Numbered from the stretch's first letter, positions 38,936-50,190 are shown. The stretch: DNA of 64,000 nt from Cunninghamella blakesleeana (GCA_017871115.1 JAFCIZ010000002.1:1385501-1449500); one strand, 5' to 3'. Program-made: numbers and translations. Notes: generated from the sequence alone by a model not told the origin.

Positions 38936-40615
38936 CAGTGGCTTCCAGAAGTGTTCGAATGTTTTCGTTTTTTTTATAAAATCAATTGTATCAATAAAAC
39001 TTATTATTTAACCATGCATGATTTATACATCAATCGAAAGCCCTATTGATTGGCTTTCATATGAATATATTTATATGCATTTCCATATTTGGGTTGCGGA
39101 GTAAATGGTGTTTGAAAATTATTGGCACATTCGAACAGTTGTGTTGCGATGCCAAAAAAATACCACAACTTGTAATAAAACAATAATAGAGTATAAAATA
39201 ACCTATAAAATGTTAGAATAAACCTGTTTCGCACTTTCTTAGTTCAAATCTATAGCTAATATTCTATTTTTTATATATTTTTTATATCAATATTGTCCAT
39301 TTTTTAGTGATCTGTTATCAACATGCGTCCTATTCAAAATTCCATTAAGAACCAAGTCATTAACCTTCTCAAACAAGGTAAATCTATGCGTCAAGTAGCA
39401 AAGGATGTTGGTGTAAGTTGTACAACTGTCCACAAGTACTCTGCAGGTCTTGAACGGGAGATTCCTATGGCTGTTGGTGGTGCTGTATCCAAGCTCACTG
39501 GTAGAGACAAGTCCTTTTGTGTACATCAAGTGACCAAAGGAGGTAAAAGTAATGCTACTGAGGTGCAGAAGGCATTAAAGGAACATTTGGAAATCGATAT
39601 AAGTGCTCAAACCGTCCGTAGAGCACTTAAAGAAAAAGGATTAGGGTCCTTTGTCAAGCCAAAGAAACCTCTCCTCAGTGCCAAAAATGTTAAAGCTCGT
39701 TTAGCTTGGGCAAAAGCACACAAAGATTGGACTTTGGATGACTGGAGTCGTGTCATTTGGTCAGAGGAAACCAAAATTAATCGTTTTGGATCGGATGGAC
39801 GCCGCTATGCTTGGAAAAGGGCCGAGGAAAAGCTTCAACCTAAACATGTCAAGCAAACAGTCAAACATGGTGGTGGAAATATAATGGTTTGGGGATGCAT
39901 TTCGTACGATGGCCCGGGTTACATGACTAAAATTGATACAGTTTTAGATAAGGAACTCTACCAAGCTATTTTGGAGCATGAATTAGTGCATACATTTGAC
40001 TGGTATGGCATGGATCAAAGCAAAATGGTCTTTCAACAAGATAACGATCCAAAACACACAGCCAAAACAGTCAAAGAATACTTGGAAAACCAGCTTTTTT
40101 CGGTAATGGAATGGCCAGCACAGTCGCCTGACTTGAATCCCATTGAGAATATATGGGCTTTAGTGAAAAACAGGCTCTTTAGCAACTATACTACACCACC
40201 AAAAGGGATGTTAGACTTGTGGGACCGTACTCAGGAAGTATGGAATACAATCACGGCTGAAGATTGTAAAAAAGTGATAGAAACAATGCCTAAACGTTGT
40301 AATGATGTAATAAAAGCAAAGGGCTATTGGATTGATTATTAAATAAAGACTTTTTATACCATTTATATTGTGTTTTAATTATATTTTTAATTTTTTTGGT
40401 ATCGCAACACAACTGTTCGAATGTGCCAATAATTTTCAAACACCATTTACTCCGCAACCCAAATATGGAAATGCATATAAATATATTCATATGAAAGCCA
40501 ATCAATAGGGCTTTCGATTGATGTATAAATCATGCATGGTTAAATAATAAGTTTTATTGATACAATTGATTTTATAAAAAAAACGAAAACATTCGAACAC
40601 TTCTGGAAGCCACTG
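38936..40615 (+). mobile_element. Tc1/mariner element C3 (family C), 1680 bp, head of a tandem array
   Basis: Complete family C ends; TA at 38934-38935 and 40616-40617. Right of it the sequence jumps into the middle of another C (AGTGCTCAAACAGTCC), i.e. C3 abuts a C truncated at an internal TA. Confidence 0.95.
39323..40342 (+). CDS. Family C transposase, open frame but first catalytic Asp changed to Glu
   Basis: 339 aa without a stop (Trp at codon 136), helix-turn-helix VSCTTVHKYS. The first catalytic motif reads WSEETKINRFG instead of WSDETK (GAG for GAC near 39767), so the DDE triad is EDE. In known DDE transposases replacing this Asp, even by Glu, removes most activity; loss of function is therefore expected though unproven. 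One further change: Leu for Pro in ENQLFSVMEW. Second and third catalytic residues are normal (QQDNDPKH, NPIENIW). Confidence 0.92.
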   Translation: MRPIQNSIKNQVINLLKQGKSMRQVAKDVGVSCTTVHKYSAGLEREIPMAVGGAVSKLTGRDKSFCVHQVTKGGKSNATEVQKALKEHLEIDISAQTVRRALKEKGLGSFVKPKKPLLSAKNVKARLAWAKAHKDWTLDDWSRVIWSEETKINRFGSDGRRYAWKRAEEKLQPKHVKQTVKHGGGNIMVWGCISYDGPGYMTKIDTVLDKELYQAILEHELVHTFDWYGMDQSKMVFQQDNDPKHTAKTVKEYLENQLFSVMEWPAQSPDLNPIENIWALVKNRLFSNYTTPPKGMLDLWDRTQEVWNTITAEDCKKVIETMPKRCNDVIKAKGYWIDY

Positions 40616-41631
40616 TAAGTGCTCAAACAGTCCGTAGAGCACTTAAAGAAAAAGGATTAGGGTCCTTTGTCAAGCCAAAGAAACCTCTCCTCAGTGCCAA
40701 AAATGTTAAAGCTCGTTTAGCTTGGGCAAAAGCACACAAAGATTAGACTTTAGATGACTGGAGTCGTGTCATTTGGTCAGACGAAACCAAAATTAATCGT
40801 TTTGGATCGGATGGACGCCGCTATGCTTGGAAAAGGGCCGAGGAAAAGCTTCAACCTAAACATGTCAAGCAAACAGTCAAACATGGTGGTGGAAATATAA
40901 TGGTTTGGGGATGCATTTCGTACGATGGCCCGGGTTACATGACTAAAATTGATACAGTTTTAGATAAGGAACTCTACCAAGCTATTTTGGAGCATGAATT
41001 AGTGCATACATTTGACTGGTATGGCATGGATCAAAGCAAAATGGTCTTTCAACAAGATAACGATCCAAAACACACAGCCAAAACAGTCAAAGAATACTTG
41101 GAAAACCAGCCTTTTTCGGTAATGGAATGGCCTGCACAGTCACCTGACTTGAATCCCATTGAGAATATATGGGCTTTGGTGAAAAACAGACTCTTTAGCA
41201 ACTATACTACACCACCAAAAGGGATGTTAGACTTGTGGGACCGTACTCAGGAAGTATGGAATACAATCACGGCTGAAGATTGTAAAAAAGTAATAGAAAC
41301 AATGCCTAAACGTTGTAATGATGTAATAAAAGCAAAGGGCTATTGGATTGATTATTAAATAAAGACTTTTTGTACCATTTATATTGTGTTTTAATTATAT
41401 TTTTAATTTTTTTGGTATCGCAACACAACTGTTCGAATGTGCCAATAATTTTCAAACACCATTTACTCCGCAACCCAAATATGGAAATGCATATAAATAT
41501 ATTCATATGAAAGCCAATCAATAGGGCTTTCGATTGATGTATAAATCATGCATGGTTAAATAATAAGTTTTATTGATACAATTGATTTTATAAAAAAAAC
41601 GAAAACATTCGAACACTTCTGGAAGCCACTG
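40616..41631 (+). repeat. Partial family C element, first 1016-bp tandem unit
   Basis: Runs from an internal TA of the transposase gene to the 3' end of the element. It carries the TAG-type sequence (GATTAGACT) and an open C-terminal frame at 40900-41358. Followed immediately by a second copy of the same length. Confidence 0.95.
40900..41358 (+). pseudogene. Family C transposase, C-terminal fragment
   Basis: 152 codons with the second and third catalytic residues only; helix-turn-helix region missing, and the TAG upstream separates it from the rest of the gene. Identical to the C2 C-terminal half. Confidence 0.93.
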
Positions 41632-42647
41632 TAAGTGCTCAAACAGTCCGTAGAGCACTTAAAGAAAAAGGATTAGGGTCCTTTGTCAAGCCAAAGAAAC
41701 CTCTCCTCAGTGCCAAAAATGTTAAAGCTCGTTTAGCTTGGGCAAAAGCACACAAAGATTAGACTTTAGATGACTGGAGTCGTGTCATTTGGTCAGACGA
41801 AACCAAAATTAATCGTTTTGGATCGGATGGACGCCGCTATGCTTGGAAAAGGGCCGAGGAAAAGCTTCAACCTAAACATGTCAAGCAAACAGTCAAACAT
41901 GGTGGTGGAAATATAATGGTTTGGGGATGCATTTCGTACGATGGCCCGGGTTACATGACTAAAATTGATACAGTTTTAGATAAGGAACTCTACCAAGCTA
42001 TTTTGGAGCATGAATTAGTGCATACATTTGACTGGTATGGCATGGATCAAAGCAAAATGGTCTTTCAACAAGATAACGATCCAAAACACACAGCCAAAAC
42101 AGTCAAAGAATACTTGGAAAACCAGCCTTTTTCGGTAATGGAATGGCCTGCACAGTCACCTGACTTGAATCCCATTGAGAATATATGGGCTTTGGTGAAA
42201 AACAGACTCTTTAGCAACTATACTACACCACCAAAAGGGATGTTAGACTTGTGGGACCGTACTCAGGAAGTATGGAATACAATCACGGCTGAAGATTGTA
42301 AAAAAGTAATAGAAACAATGCCTAAACGTTGTAATGATGTAATAAAAGCAAAGGGCTATTGGATTGATTATTAAATAAAGACTTTTTGTACCATTTATAT
42401 TGTGTTTTAATTATATTTTTAATTTTTTTGGTATCGCAACACAACTGTTCGAATGTGCCAATAATTTTCAAACACCATTTACTCCGCAACCCAAATATGG
42501 AAATGCATATAAATATATTCATATGAAAGCCAATCAATAGGGCTTTCGATTGATGTATAAATCATGCATGGTTAAATAATAAGTTTTATTGATACAATTG
42601 ATTTTATAAAAAAAACGAAAACATTCGAACACTTCTGGAAGCCACTG
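41632..42647 (+). repeat. Partial family C element, second 1016-bp tandem unit
   Basis: Appears identical to 40616-41631. Ends at the normal C terminus, followed by TA (42648-42649) and the gypsy-2 third frame. Confidence 0.95.
41916..42374 (+). pseudogene. Family C transposase, C-terminal fragment (second copy)
   Basis: Same 152-codon fragment as at 40900, without visible difference. Confidence 0.93.
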
Positions 42648-42649
42648 TA

Positions 42650-42777
42650 TATCTTATAAACATTTTATATGTTTCAATTTCCGGCAGCTTGTCGAAGTTT
42701 TCCAATACAGCCAGTGCTTCATCGTAGAGTGGGTCTTCATCTAGAGGTATCCGATTGCGATTAGTAGGTATTTCCAT
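42650..42777 (-). pseudogene. gypsy-2 third frame, first 42 codons
   Basis: Starts MEIPTNRNRIPLDEDPLYDE, parallel to the gypsy-1 frame at 7835. Cut at an internal TA by the C array. Most base differences from gypsy-1 are silent, which supports this being a real protein in both lineages. Confidence 0.88.
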
Positions 42778-42778
42778 A

Positions 42779-43081
42779 TTTGTTAATAAAGTATGATAGT
42801 AGCAATTATATAAAAAAATGGTTATTAAGTTAATTATTATTATTTATTTATTTTTTTTTGTAATAACTTGATAAAAATAAAGGGAGTAATGAAAGAAAGA
42901 AAAATTCTTTTTTTTTTTTTTTTATAAGATTTTTTTTTTTTTTTTTTTGTGTTGGCAGATTAGTTCTTTTGTGTTACTGGATCAACTTCGTTAAAATTAT
43001 ATTTGTTATCTGATTTCTTTTAAATATGATTTATGTTATTATGATTATTATTATATATATTATTATGGTTATTATTATATA
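42779..43081 (-). other. gypsy-2 leader of the third frame
   Basis: Corresponds to gypsy-1 7570-7834; poly-T/A tracts and a conserved stretch around 42955-43010 (GGATCAACTTCGTTAAAAT). Confidence 0.75.
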
Positions 43082-44743
43082 CAGTGGGGGAAAAAACTGT
43101 TCATACGTTTTCAAAATTTGACTTTGTTCTTTAATTACTCTATCAATACTTTATCAATCCTTATGAAACTTAGAATAGTAATAGAATAGCTTATTTATAA
43201 ATATATTATAAAGTTTGAGTTTAAAATATTTAGATCTCCGGTTTTTATTAAGGTTTTAAACAGCGATGTCCATATGAACAGTTTTTTCCATAATGTGAAT
43301 ATTAAGCATTTCCGTTCTGTTTGCCTACTTTACCTTTTATTATTGGTTCGGAAAGTATAGAATAATAATTACTAATGTAAATGCATTCCGAAAAACTATT
43401 TAAACCATTATTTTTCAGTTTATTTTTTTTTATTTTCTTTCACTTTTCTTTATCACCTCAATTAAACTACCTATTCACTTTGTCCATTAATCAAGATGCC
43501 TCAAGCTTTACCTGTAGACGTCCAAAATGATTTAAAATCAATGTTGATCAATGAAATACCATACAGTATCATTTCTAGTAGACTTGGTTTATCAAAAGGT
43601 GTCATTAGTAACTACTCTAGTAAGTGGTTCCCTAATAGAAACCGTAATCTTGGTGGAAGACCTATTGTTGTAGCCGACAAAACTAAATCTCTTATCAAAA
43701 AAATGGTTCTATCAGGTCAACTACTAACTGCCACGGATGTCCAAAGGATGTTATCGAACCTAGGATATGAATTGACAGTCAAAACATCGGCTAATGTTTT
43801 AAAATCTATGAATTTTTTTTCTGCTATTAAAAAAAAGAAGCCACTTTTGTCAAAAAAGCATCAACAGGACCGTTTAAACTTTGCAAAAAGATACAAAAAC
43901 TGGACTATTGATGACTGGAGACGTGTAGTATTCTCTGACGAAACCAAAATAAACGTCTGGGGGTCTGATGGCTGCAAATATTATTGGTCAAGACCAGGTG
44001 ACAAATTGAAGCCTCATCATCTTGATTTAACAGTCAAGCATGGGGGTGGAAATATAATGATGTGGGGTTGTATAACTCATTCTGGACCAGGATATGCATG
44101 TCAAGTTTACGATGGGACTATGAAAGCTAAGGATTATCAAGAAATTTTGAACACTACATTCAGAGATAGCATGGAATACTATGGTTTTGACTGGTCAGAG
44201 TATTATTTTCAACAGGATAACGACCCAAAACATAAGGCAACATCTACTATTGAATGGATGCGACAAGAAAAGATAAAAATACTCGAAGATTGGCCAGCAC
44301 AAAGTCCTGACTTAAACCCAATTGAACATGTGTGGCACCATTTGAAGTTAAAGCTTAGTGAATATGGTACCAGGGCTAAAGGTGTTCACGAATTATGGGA
44401 AAGAATTGATGTAGAATGGAATTCTTTTACACAGGAACAATGTAGAAGATACATAGATAGTATGCCTGATCGTATTCAAGCTGTATTGGATGCTAAAGGC
44501 GGACCAACAAGATATTAGTTAATTAATTAGAAATTGGAAAAAACTGTTCATATGGACATCGCTGTTTAAAACCTTAATAAAAACCGGAGATCTAAATATT
44601 TTAAACTCAAACTTTGTAATATATTTATAAATAAGCTATTCTATTACTATTCTAATTTTCATAAGGATTGATAAAGTATTGATAGAGTAATTAAAGAACA
44701 AAGTCAAATTTTGAAAACGTATGAACAGTTTTTTCCCCCACTG
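43082..44743 (+). mobile_element. Tc1/mariner element A4 (family A), 1662 bp, complete
   Basis: Uninterrupted copy; TA at 43080-43081 and 44744-44745, within the gypsy-2 spacer. Each end is about 210 bp of inverted repeat with an outer and an oppositely oriented inner CTGTTCAT site. Confidence 0.97.
43496..44518 (+). CDS. Tc1-type transposase, family A (A4), 340 aa, intact
   Basis: The best family A reference in the window: uninterrupted element, full frame, helix-turn-helix RLGLSKGVISNYSSKW, catalytic FSDETKINVWG, QQDNDPKH, NPIEHVW (DD35E), C-terminal SMPDRI motif. Identical in protein to the A3 fragment over 320 residues. Potentially autonomous. Confidence 0.96.
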   Translation: MPQALPVDVQNDLKSMLINEIPYSIISSRLGLSKGVISNYSSKWFPNRNRNLGGRPIVVADKTKSLIKKMVLSGQLLTATDVQRMLSNLGYELTVKTSANVLKSMNFFSAIKKKKPLLSKKHQQDRLNFAKRYKNWTIDDWRRVVFSDETKINVWGSDGCKYYWSRPGDKLKPHHLDLTVKHGGGNIMMWGCITHSGPGYACQVYDGTMKAKDYQEILNTTFRDSMEYYGFDWSEYYFQQDNDPKHKATSTIEWMRQEKIKILEDWPAQSPDLNPIEHVWHHLKLKLSEYGTRAKGVHELWERIDVEWNSFTQEQCRRYIDSMPDRIQAVLDAKGGPTRY

Positions 44744-44781
44744 TATATTATTATTATTATTTTTTTTCGGAAGAGTACGTA

Positions 44782-44817
<36 letters not shown>

Positions 44818-44824
<7 letters not shown>

Positions 44825-45041
44825 CCAATCCATAGGTTTTATAAACATGTACATTCCAATTTACATCAGGTAATTGTAAGATCTTGAGCCTATTACCGTG
44901 AACACGCTTTATCCTTGTCTTTGTTGTATCTAGTGGTTTAATCATATAAGTACCTTTCCCAAGAGATTGATGTATGATATATTTTCCTTGCCACATGTCA
45001 GATATTTTCCCAGACCAAGAATTTGCTTTTATTCCATTATA
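44818..45041 (-). pseudogene. gypsy-2 integrase, C-terminal part
   Basis: Matches gypsy-1 integrase from the SWSGKISDMWQGKY region to the end. Separated from the rest by C4. At the C4 junction gypsy-2 has two bases fewer than gypsy-1, which would shift the frame even before C4 inserted. Confidence 0.88.
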
Positions 45042-45043
45042 TA

Positions 45044-46723
45044 CAGTGGCTTCCAGAAGTGTTCGAATGTTTTCGTTTTTTTTATAAAATCAATTGTATC
45101 AATAAAACTTATTATTTAACCATGCATGATTTATACATCAATCGAAAGCCCTGTTGATTGGCTTTCATATGAATATATTTATATGCATTTCCATATTTGG
45201 GTTGCGGAGTAAATGGTGTTTGAAAATTATTGGTACATTCGAACAGTTGTGTTGCGATGCCAAAAAAATACCACAACTTGTAATAAAACAATAATAGAGT
45301 ATAAAATAACCTATAAAATGTTAGAATAAACCTGTTTCGCACTTTCTTAGTTCAAATCTATAGCTAATATTCTATTTTTTATATATTTTTTATATCAATA
45401 TTGTCCATTTTTTAGTGATCTGTTATCAACATGTGTCCTATTCAAAATTCCATTAAGAACCAAGTCATTAACCTTCTCAAACAAGGTAAATCTATGCGTC
45501 AAGTAGCAAAGAATGTTGGTGTAAGTTGTACAACTGTCCACAAGTACTCTGCAGGTCTTGAACGGGAGATTCCTATGGCTGTTGGTGGTGCTGTATCCAA
45601 GCTCACTGGTAGAGACAAGTCCTTTTGTGTGCATCAAGTGACCAAAGGAGGTAAAAGTAATGCTACTGAGGTGCAGAAGGCATTAAAGCAACATTTGGAA
45701 ATCGATATAAGTGCTCAAACAGTCCGTAGAGCACTTAAAGAAAAAGGATTAGGGTCCTTTGTCAAGCCAAAGAAACCTCTCCTCAGTGCCAAGAATGTTA
45801 AAGCTCGTTTAGCTTGGGCAAAAGCACACAAAGATTGGACTTTAGATGACTGGAGTCGTGTCATTTGGTCAGACGAAACCAAAATTAATCGTTTTGGATC
45901 GGATGGACGCCGCTATGCTTGGAAAAGGGCCGAGGAAAAGCTTCAACCTAAACATGTCAAGCAAACAGTCAAACATGGTGGTGGAAACATAATGGTTTGG
46001 GGATGCATTTCGTACGATGGCCCGGGTTACATGACTAAAATTGATACGGTTTTAGATAAGGAACTCTACCAAGCTATTTTGGAGCATGAATTAGTGCATA
46101 CATTTGACTGGTATGGCATGGATCAAAGCAAAATGGTCTTTCAACAAGATAACGATCCAAAACACACAGCCAAAGCAGTCAAAGAATACTTGGAAAACCA
46201 GCCTTTTTCGGTAATGGAATGGCCTGCACAGTCACCTGACTTGAATCCCATTGAGAATATATGGGCTTTGGTGAAAAACAGACTCTTTAGCAACTATACT
46301 ACACCACCAAAAGGGATGTTAGACTTGTGGGACCGTACTCAGGAAGTATGGAATACAATCACGGCTGAAGATTGTAAAAAAGTGATAGAAACAATGCCTA
46401 AACGTTGTAATGATGTAATAAAAGCAAAGGGCTATTGGATTGATTATTAAATAAAGACTTTTTATACCATTTATATTGTGTTTTAATTATATTTTTAATT
46501 TTTTTGGTATTGCAACACAACTGTTCGAATGTGCCAATAATTTTCAAACACCATTTACTCCGCAACCCAAATATGGAAATTCATATAAATATATTCATAT
46601 GAAAGCCAATCAATAGGGCTTTCGATTGATGTATAAATCATGCATGGTTAAATAATAAGTTTTATTGATACAATTGATTTTATAAAAAAAACGAAAACAT
46701 TCGAACACTTCTGGAAGCCACTG
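45044..46723 (+). mobile_element. Tc1/mariner element C4 (family C), 1680 bp, complete
   Basis: Family C ends with TA at 45042-45043 and 46724-46725, inside gypsy-2 integrase. All four sites are of the TGTTCGAATG type. Confidence 0.96.
45431..46450 (+). CDS. Tc1-type transposase, family C (C4), 339 aa, the only fully intact C gene here
   Basis: Trp at codon 136 (no TAG) and WSDETKINRFG with the normal first Asp; QQDNDPKH and NPIENIW follow with 34-residue spacing. Helix-turn-helix VSCTTVHKYS. Private changes: Cys for Arg at residue 2, Asn for Asp at 28, Gln for Glu near 91, Ala for Thr in TAKAVKEY. Among family C copies in the window it alone could supply active transposase, and its recognition helix matches the ends of C2 and C3 but not those of C1. 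Confidence 0.95.
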   Translation: MCPIQNSIKNQVINLLKQGKSMRQVAKNVGVSCTTVHKYSAGLEREIPMAVGGAVSKLTGRDKSFCVHQVTKGGKSNATEVQKALKQHLEIDISAQTVRRALKEKGLGSFVKPKKPLLSAKNVKARLAWAKAHKDWTLDDWSRVIWSDETKINRFGSDGRRYAWKRAEEKLQPKHVKQTVKHGGGNIMVWGCISYDGPGYMTKIDTVLDKELYQAILEHELVHTFDWYGMDQSKMVFQQDNDPKHTAKAVKEYLENQPFSVMEWPAQSPDLNPIENIWALVKNRLFSNYTTPPKGMLDLWDRTQEVWNTITAEDCKKVIETMPKRCNDVIKAKGYWIDY

Positions 46724-46725
46724 TA

Positions 46726-47819
46726 GCGTTACAATGTCACCAATTCTAAAGGCAGGTTTCCATTCTCTATTATTATTTAAGACTTTTTTATCGATCGCCA
46801 ATTTCTGGTTCATTTGTGATTTTTCTATCATTTTTGATGCTGATTGTCTTATCTGATTGAGAGCTAGAATTTCCTTTTTTGTCCTTAATTTTAATTGTGT
46901 ATCAAAATTATAAGTATTAAAATCAATAGGTTTGGCATGTTGATCAAACGGAGTTTTAACGTCATATCCATAAGTTAAATAAAATGGTGATTGTTGTGTT
47001 GAAGATTGTTTGATGGATCGATACGCGAATAGAACCGAAGGAAGGTATTGATCCCATATTGATTTTTCAGTTGATGTAACCTTTTTTTATTATAGTTCCA
47101 AGTGTAGAATTAAACCTTTCAATCAATCCATTGGCTTGAGAGTTTCCGACTGATATTGTATTATGATGTATATTATATTGATTACAAACCTTTTTTATTA
47201 AATCACTAATAAAGGGTTTGCCATTATCCGTAATTATAAGATGAGGTGTACCATGACGACATATTATTTCTTCATAAATAAATAAGGCAACTTCTGATGT
47301 TGTTTGATAACATAAAGCACGAGCTTCTACCCATTTAGTTAGATAATCTATACCGGCAATAATATATCTGTATCCACCTTTTGATGTAGGTACGTGTTTA
47401 ACATCTAAGCCCCATTGTTCAAATGGTTTTGATTTAACTGGTATAGGATAGAGAAATTCATTTAATTTTTTAGGACCTACCGTTTGACATCTTGAACATT
47501 TTTTTATATATATTTGTATATCTTTAGCCATAGAATCCCAATAATATCTTATTGATAATTTATATAATGTATTGTGATAACCAATATGTCCACCTAAAGG
47601 ATGTTGATGATACATGTACAGTGCTTCCAGAGCTTCTTGCTTATTTAAAACTTGTCTTAGAGTTTGATGTTTGATATTAAATTTATATAATTTATTGTTT
47701 CGAACAATAAAATTATGTGAGTTTCGTTGTAAGTATCTTTTCATTTTTATTGTTATGTCTTCAGGAATTTTTAAAGTTGTGAGATATTCTTTAATATTAT
47801 TTATAATTTGCTGATCCAT
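46726..47819 (-). pseudogene. gypsy-2 integrase, N-terminal and core part, frameshifted
   Basis: From MDQQIINNIKEYL through the zinc-binding HHCC and the DDE core; identical to gypsy-1 except Cys for Arg in EARALCYQTT. One extra A in the A run at about 47084-47091 (AAAAAAAGG versus AAAAAAGG) shifts the frame after residue 246, giving an early stop at 47067. The downstream part remains readable in the shifted frame to 46726, where C4 interrupts. Confidence 0.92.
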
Positions 47820-48052
47820 TTTTTTTTTTGTTGTAAAAAGAATTTTTTTTTTTTTTTTTGTGTGTGATTATAACTGTATTAAATAAAGTTGTGTGAGTTG
47901 CGTTAATATGTTCTGAAAAGGATTTTTGATTATGTATTGTTGTATTAGTGTTGCGTTATAAGTTGTTTTTGATTTTTGAGTATAGCTTTTAATGTCTTCA
48001 ATCGTCTTTGGACAATTTTTTTTTTTTTTTTGTATTTGTTAAATGTTATGTA
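47820..48052 (-). other. gypsy-2 spacer upstream of integrase
   Basis: Includes the poly-T (A on minus) leader of integrase and one copy of the spacer unit (TCTTCAATCGTCTTTGGACA, near 47996-48016). Cut by F2. Confidence 0.8.
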
Positions 48053-49384
48053 CACCTCAGTCCAAAATGCCCAAGTGTTTTGCAATTTTTAATATTTTTT
48101 GTATTTCATTTAAATATTTATTAATAAATCTATAACAGCTAATGTATATTGTGTAGCACTAATAAAGCTCTATCTATCCATGAATAACAATTGTGAGAAT
48201 ACACTATTGCATGGCTTCAATATACCACATTTAAATTTTTTATTAAAAAAAATAAAATAAAAAAGAGTAGTGTACATGACATTTCTTTTTATCTAAAGCT
48301 ACTAATAAGGGATACGACCACCTTTATTTTTTATTATTAATTGACATCTGTGTGGCATTGAATTAACGACTTTAATTGCCATATCATTCATATATTTACT
48401 TTCCCAAATCACTTCAATACGTTCCCATAGTTCATCTAGTGATTTAGCTGGTTCATCATAGTTTTTCACCAGCTGTTGCTTAAGTAATGACCACATATTC
48501 TCTATTGGGTTTAAATCTGGAGAGTATGTTGGCCAATATAATAATTCTACATTATGCTTCTGGTACCATTTTTGGGATGCAATAGATTTATGCTTAGGAT
48601 CGTTGTCTTGCAAAAGTAAAACGTGACTTTTGTCAAAGTTATACCAATCCAAAGTCTTTATGAATTCATCATCCATTATTTCTAGAAATAATGGAGTATC
48701 CATGTAGGAATGTAGTCGTGATAAAAAGCCTACACCTTTAGCAGTGATGCAGCCCCAAACGGAAATTGAACCACCAAACCCCTTTGGCACCTCGGAGAAA
48801 GAAAAGTCTTGTCGAGGTACATTCTTTTTCCCCCAAGTCCATAAATTGCCGTCATCACCAAAACGATTCACTCTACTTTCATCTGCGAAGATAACCTTTG
48901 ACCACTCCGCTTCTCCCCAATCCTTGTACCTTTTAGCAAATTCTAGGCGCTTTCGTTTGGTGCTCTTAGTTAGTGGAGGAACCGTTTTTTTTTTTCGTGC
49001 AACCAAATCCTTCCCAACAAGTACCCTACGAATTGTTGATTTGCTAACTTTAACATTATAACTACGTCCTATGGACTTTACTGCTTCTACTGTATTCATT
49101 AATTTTCCTCGCTGGAAAGATGTCACCAAATGAGATTCGCATTCCTTAGAGATTCTATGTGGCCGACCAGCATTATTTTTAGGAATGTTCTTTAAAGTCT
49201 TACTAATGTTTAATACTGTTCCTTTAGAAACTTTAAATTTACGAGCTATATCTCTGTGTGGTTCGCAATGTTGCAAAGCTACTATTATGTCTGACTTCTT
49301 TGCTTTGTTAATTGGGTGCATTGTGAAATGTCGAAATTACGAAATTAGAGATCAATTAATTTAAAAAAAAAAAAAAAAAACTAG
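48053..49384 (-). mobile_element. Tc1/mariner element F2 (family F), 5' end lost
   Basis: 3' end CACCTCAGTCC preceded by TA (48051-48052). At 49384, inside the 5' leader (after ...AAACTAG), sequence leaves F1 homology; about 320 bp of the 5' end is missing, and the Merlin left end follows within a few bases. Confidence 0.92.
48302..49321 (-). CDS. Tc1-type transposase, family F (F2), 339 aa, intact gene in a broken element
   Basis: Protein identical to F1, catalytic motifs FADESRVNRFGDDG, LLQDNDPKH, NPIENMW. The element has lost one terminal repeat, so it cannot move, but if its promoter survives the gene could still supply transposase to F1. Confidence 0.93.
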   Translation of the reverse strand: MHPINKAKKSDIIVALQHCEPHRDIARKFKVSKGTVLNISKTLKNIPKNNAGRPHRISKECESHLVTSFQRGKLMNTVEAVKSIGRSYNVKVSKSTIRRVLVGKDLVARKKKTVPPLTKSTKRKRLEFAKRYKDWGEAEWSKVIFADESRVNRFGDDGNLWTWGKKNVPRQDFSFSEVPKGFGGSISVWGCITAKGVGFLSRLHSYMDTPLFLEIMDDEFIKTLDWYNFDKSHVLLLQDNDPKHKSIASQKWYQKHNVELLYWPTYSPDLNPIENMWSLLKQQLVKNYDEPAKSLDELWERIEVIWESKYMNDMAIKVVNSMPHRCQLIIKNKGGRIPY

Positions 49385-49412
49385 GTTGATGTGGAGTTTA
49401 GGGACCCACAGT

Positions 49413-50190
49413 GTTATCTTAGAATTCTAATATCTTTTTCAATATTTATTTTATATTGTATATTCTATAATATTTTATTATCTACGTTTTTTTGTCTATC
49501 TAATGTTGTTAAAATCGTTTGATTTTTTTTTTTTTTTTTTTTTTATTATTATTATTATTGCTGTCATTTCTTTAATTTTAGTAAATTCCTAAATATGGTA
49601 ATATGTTTACTATATATTTAAAATGAGTATATCTCTTCTGATATTGCATATTTTCTTTCTTTTTTTTTCATATATGTATATTATAAGGTCATTAAATTAA
49701 GTATGTATTTTAATATTAAAATAATCTTTAATAAATTAATATATTTTTTAAAAAAAAAAGTAAAGTGATTAACTTCATTTGGTATAATATTAGTCTATAT
49801 TATTTTCAATATTTTTTATTTTTTTTATTTTATTAATAATTTAACAATCTATAAAATGTATACTTATATTAATATAAAATACATATTATATATTCGAAAA
49901 TTTTATTATGAAATGTGATATTAAGCAAAATATAAGCAAAAATAATTTAAACTATGAATAGAGATATTTTTAATTTTTAGTTTTAAAAACGTATCTTTTT
50001 AGTGTAAGTTGCGAGTTGTTGTTTTTTTTTGTTCGGCCAAGGTTCAATACTGGTTATGTTTATTTTTCTTTTTTAATATTTTTTTTGTTTATTTCTTCCT
50101 TTTCTTTCATTTTTTTTTTTTTTTTAGGAATAATTTTTTTTTTGTAGGTATTCATCCATCCATTTTGCAATTACGAAAGGATTTATTTTA
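49413..50190. other. Merlin left arm, AT-rich, no gene seen
   Basis: T-rich low complexity; no frame with recognisable content. Confidence 0.6.

Larger units (their letters stand above)
42648..48052 (-). mobile_element. Ty3/gypsy fragment gypsy-2, broken by the C array, A4, C4 and F2
   Basis: Reading on the minus strand from 48050: spacer, integrase (47819 to 46726, then 45041 to 44818), spacer, third frame (42777 to 42650). It matches gypsy-1 6000-7960. Integrase and spacers are nearly identical to gypsy-1, while the third frame is much more diverged. Everything beyond (LTRs, RT-RH) is missing on both sides. Confidence 0.92.
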
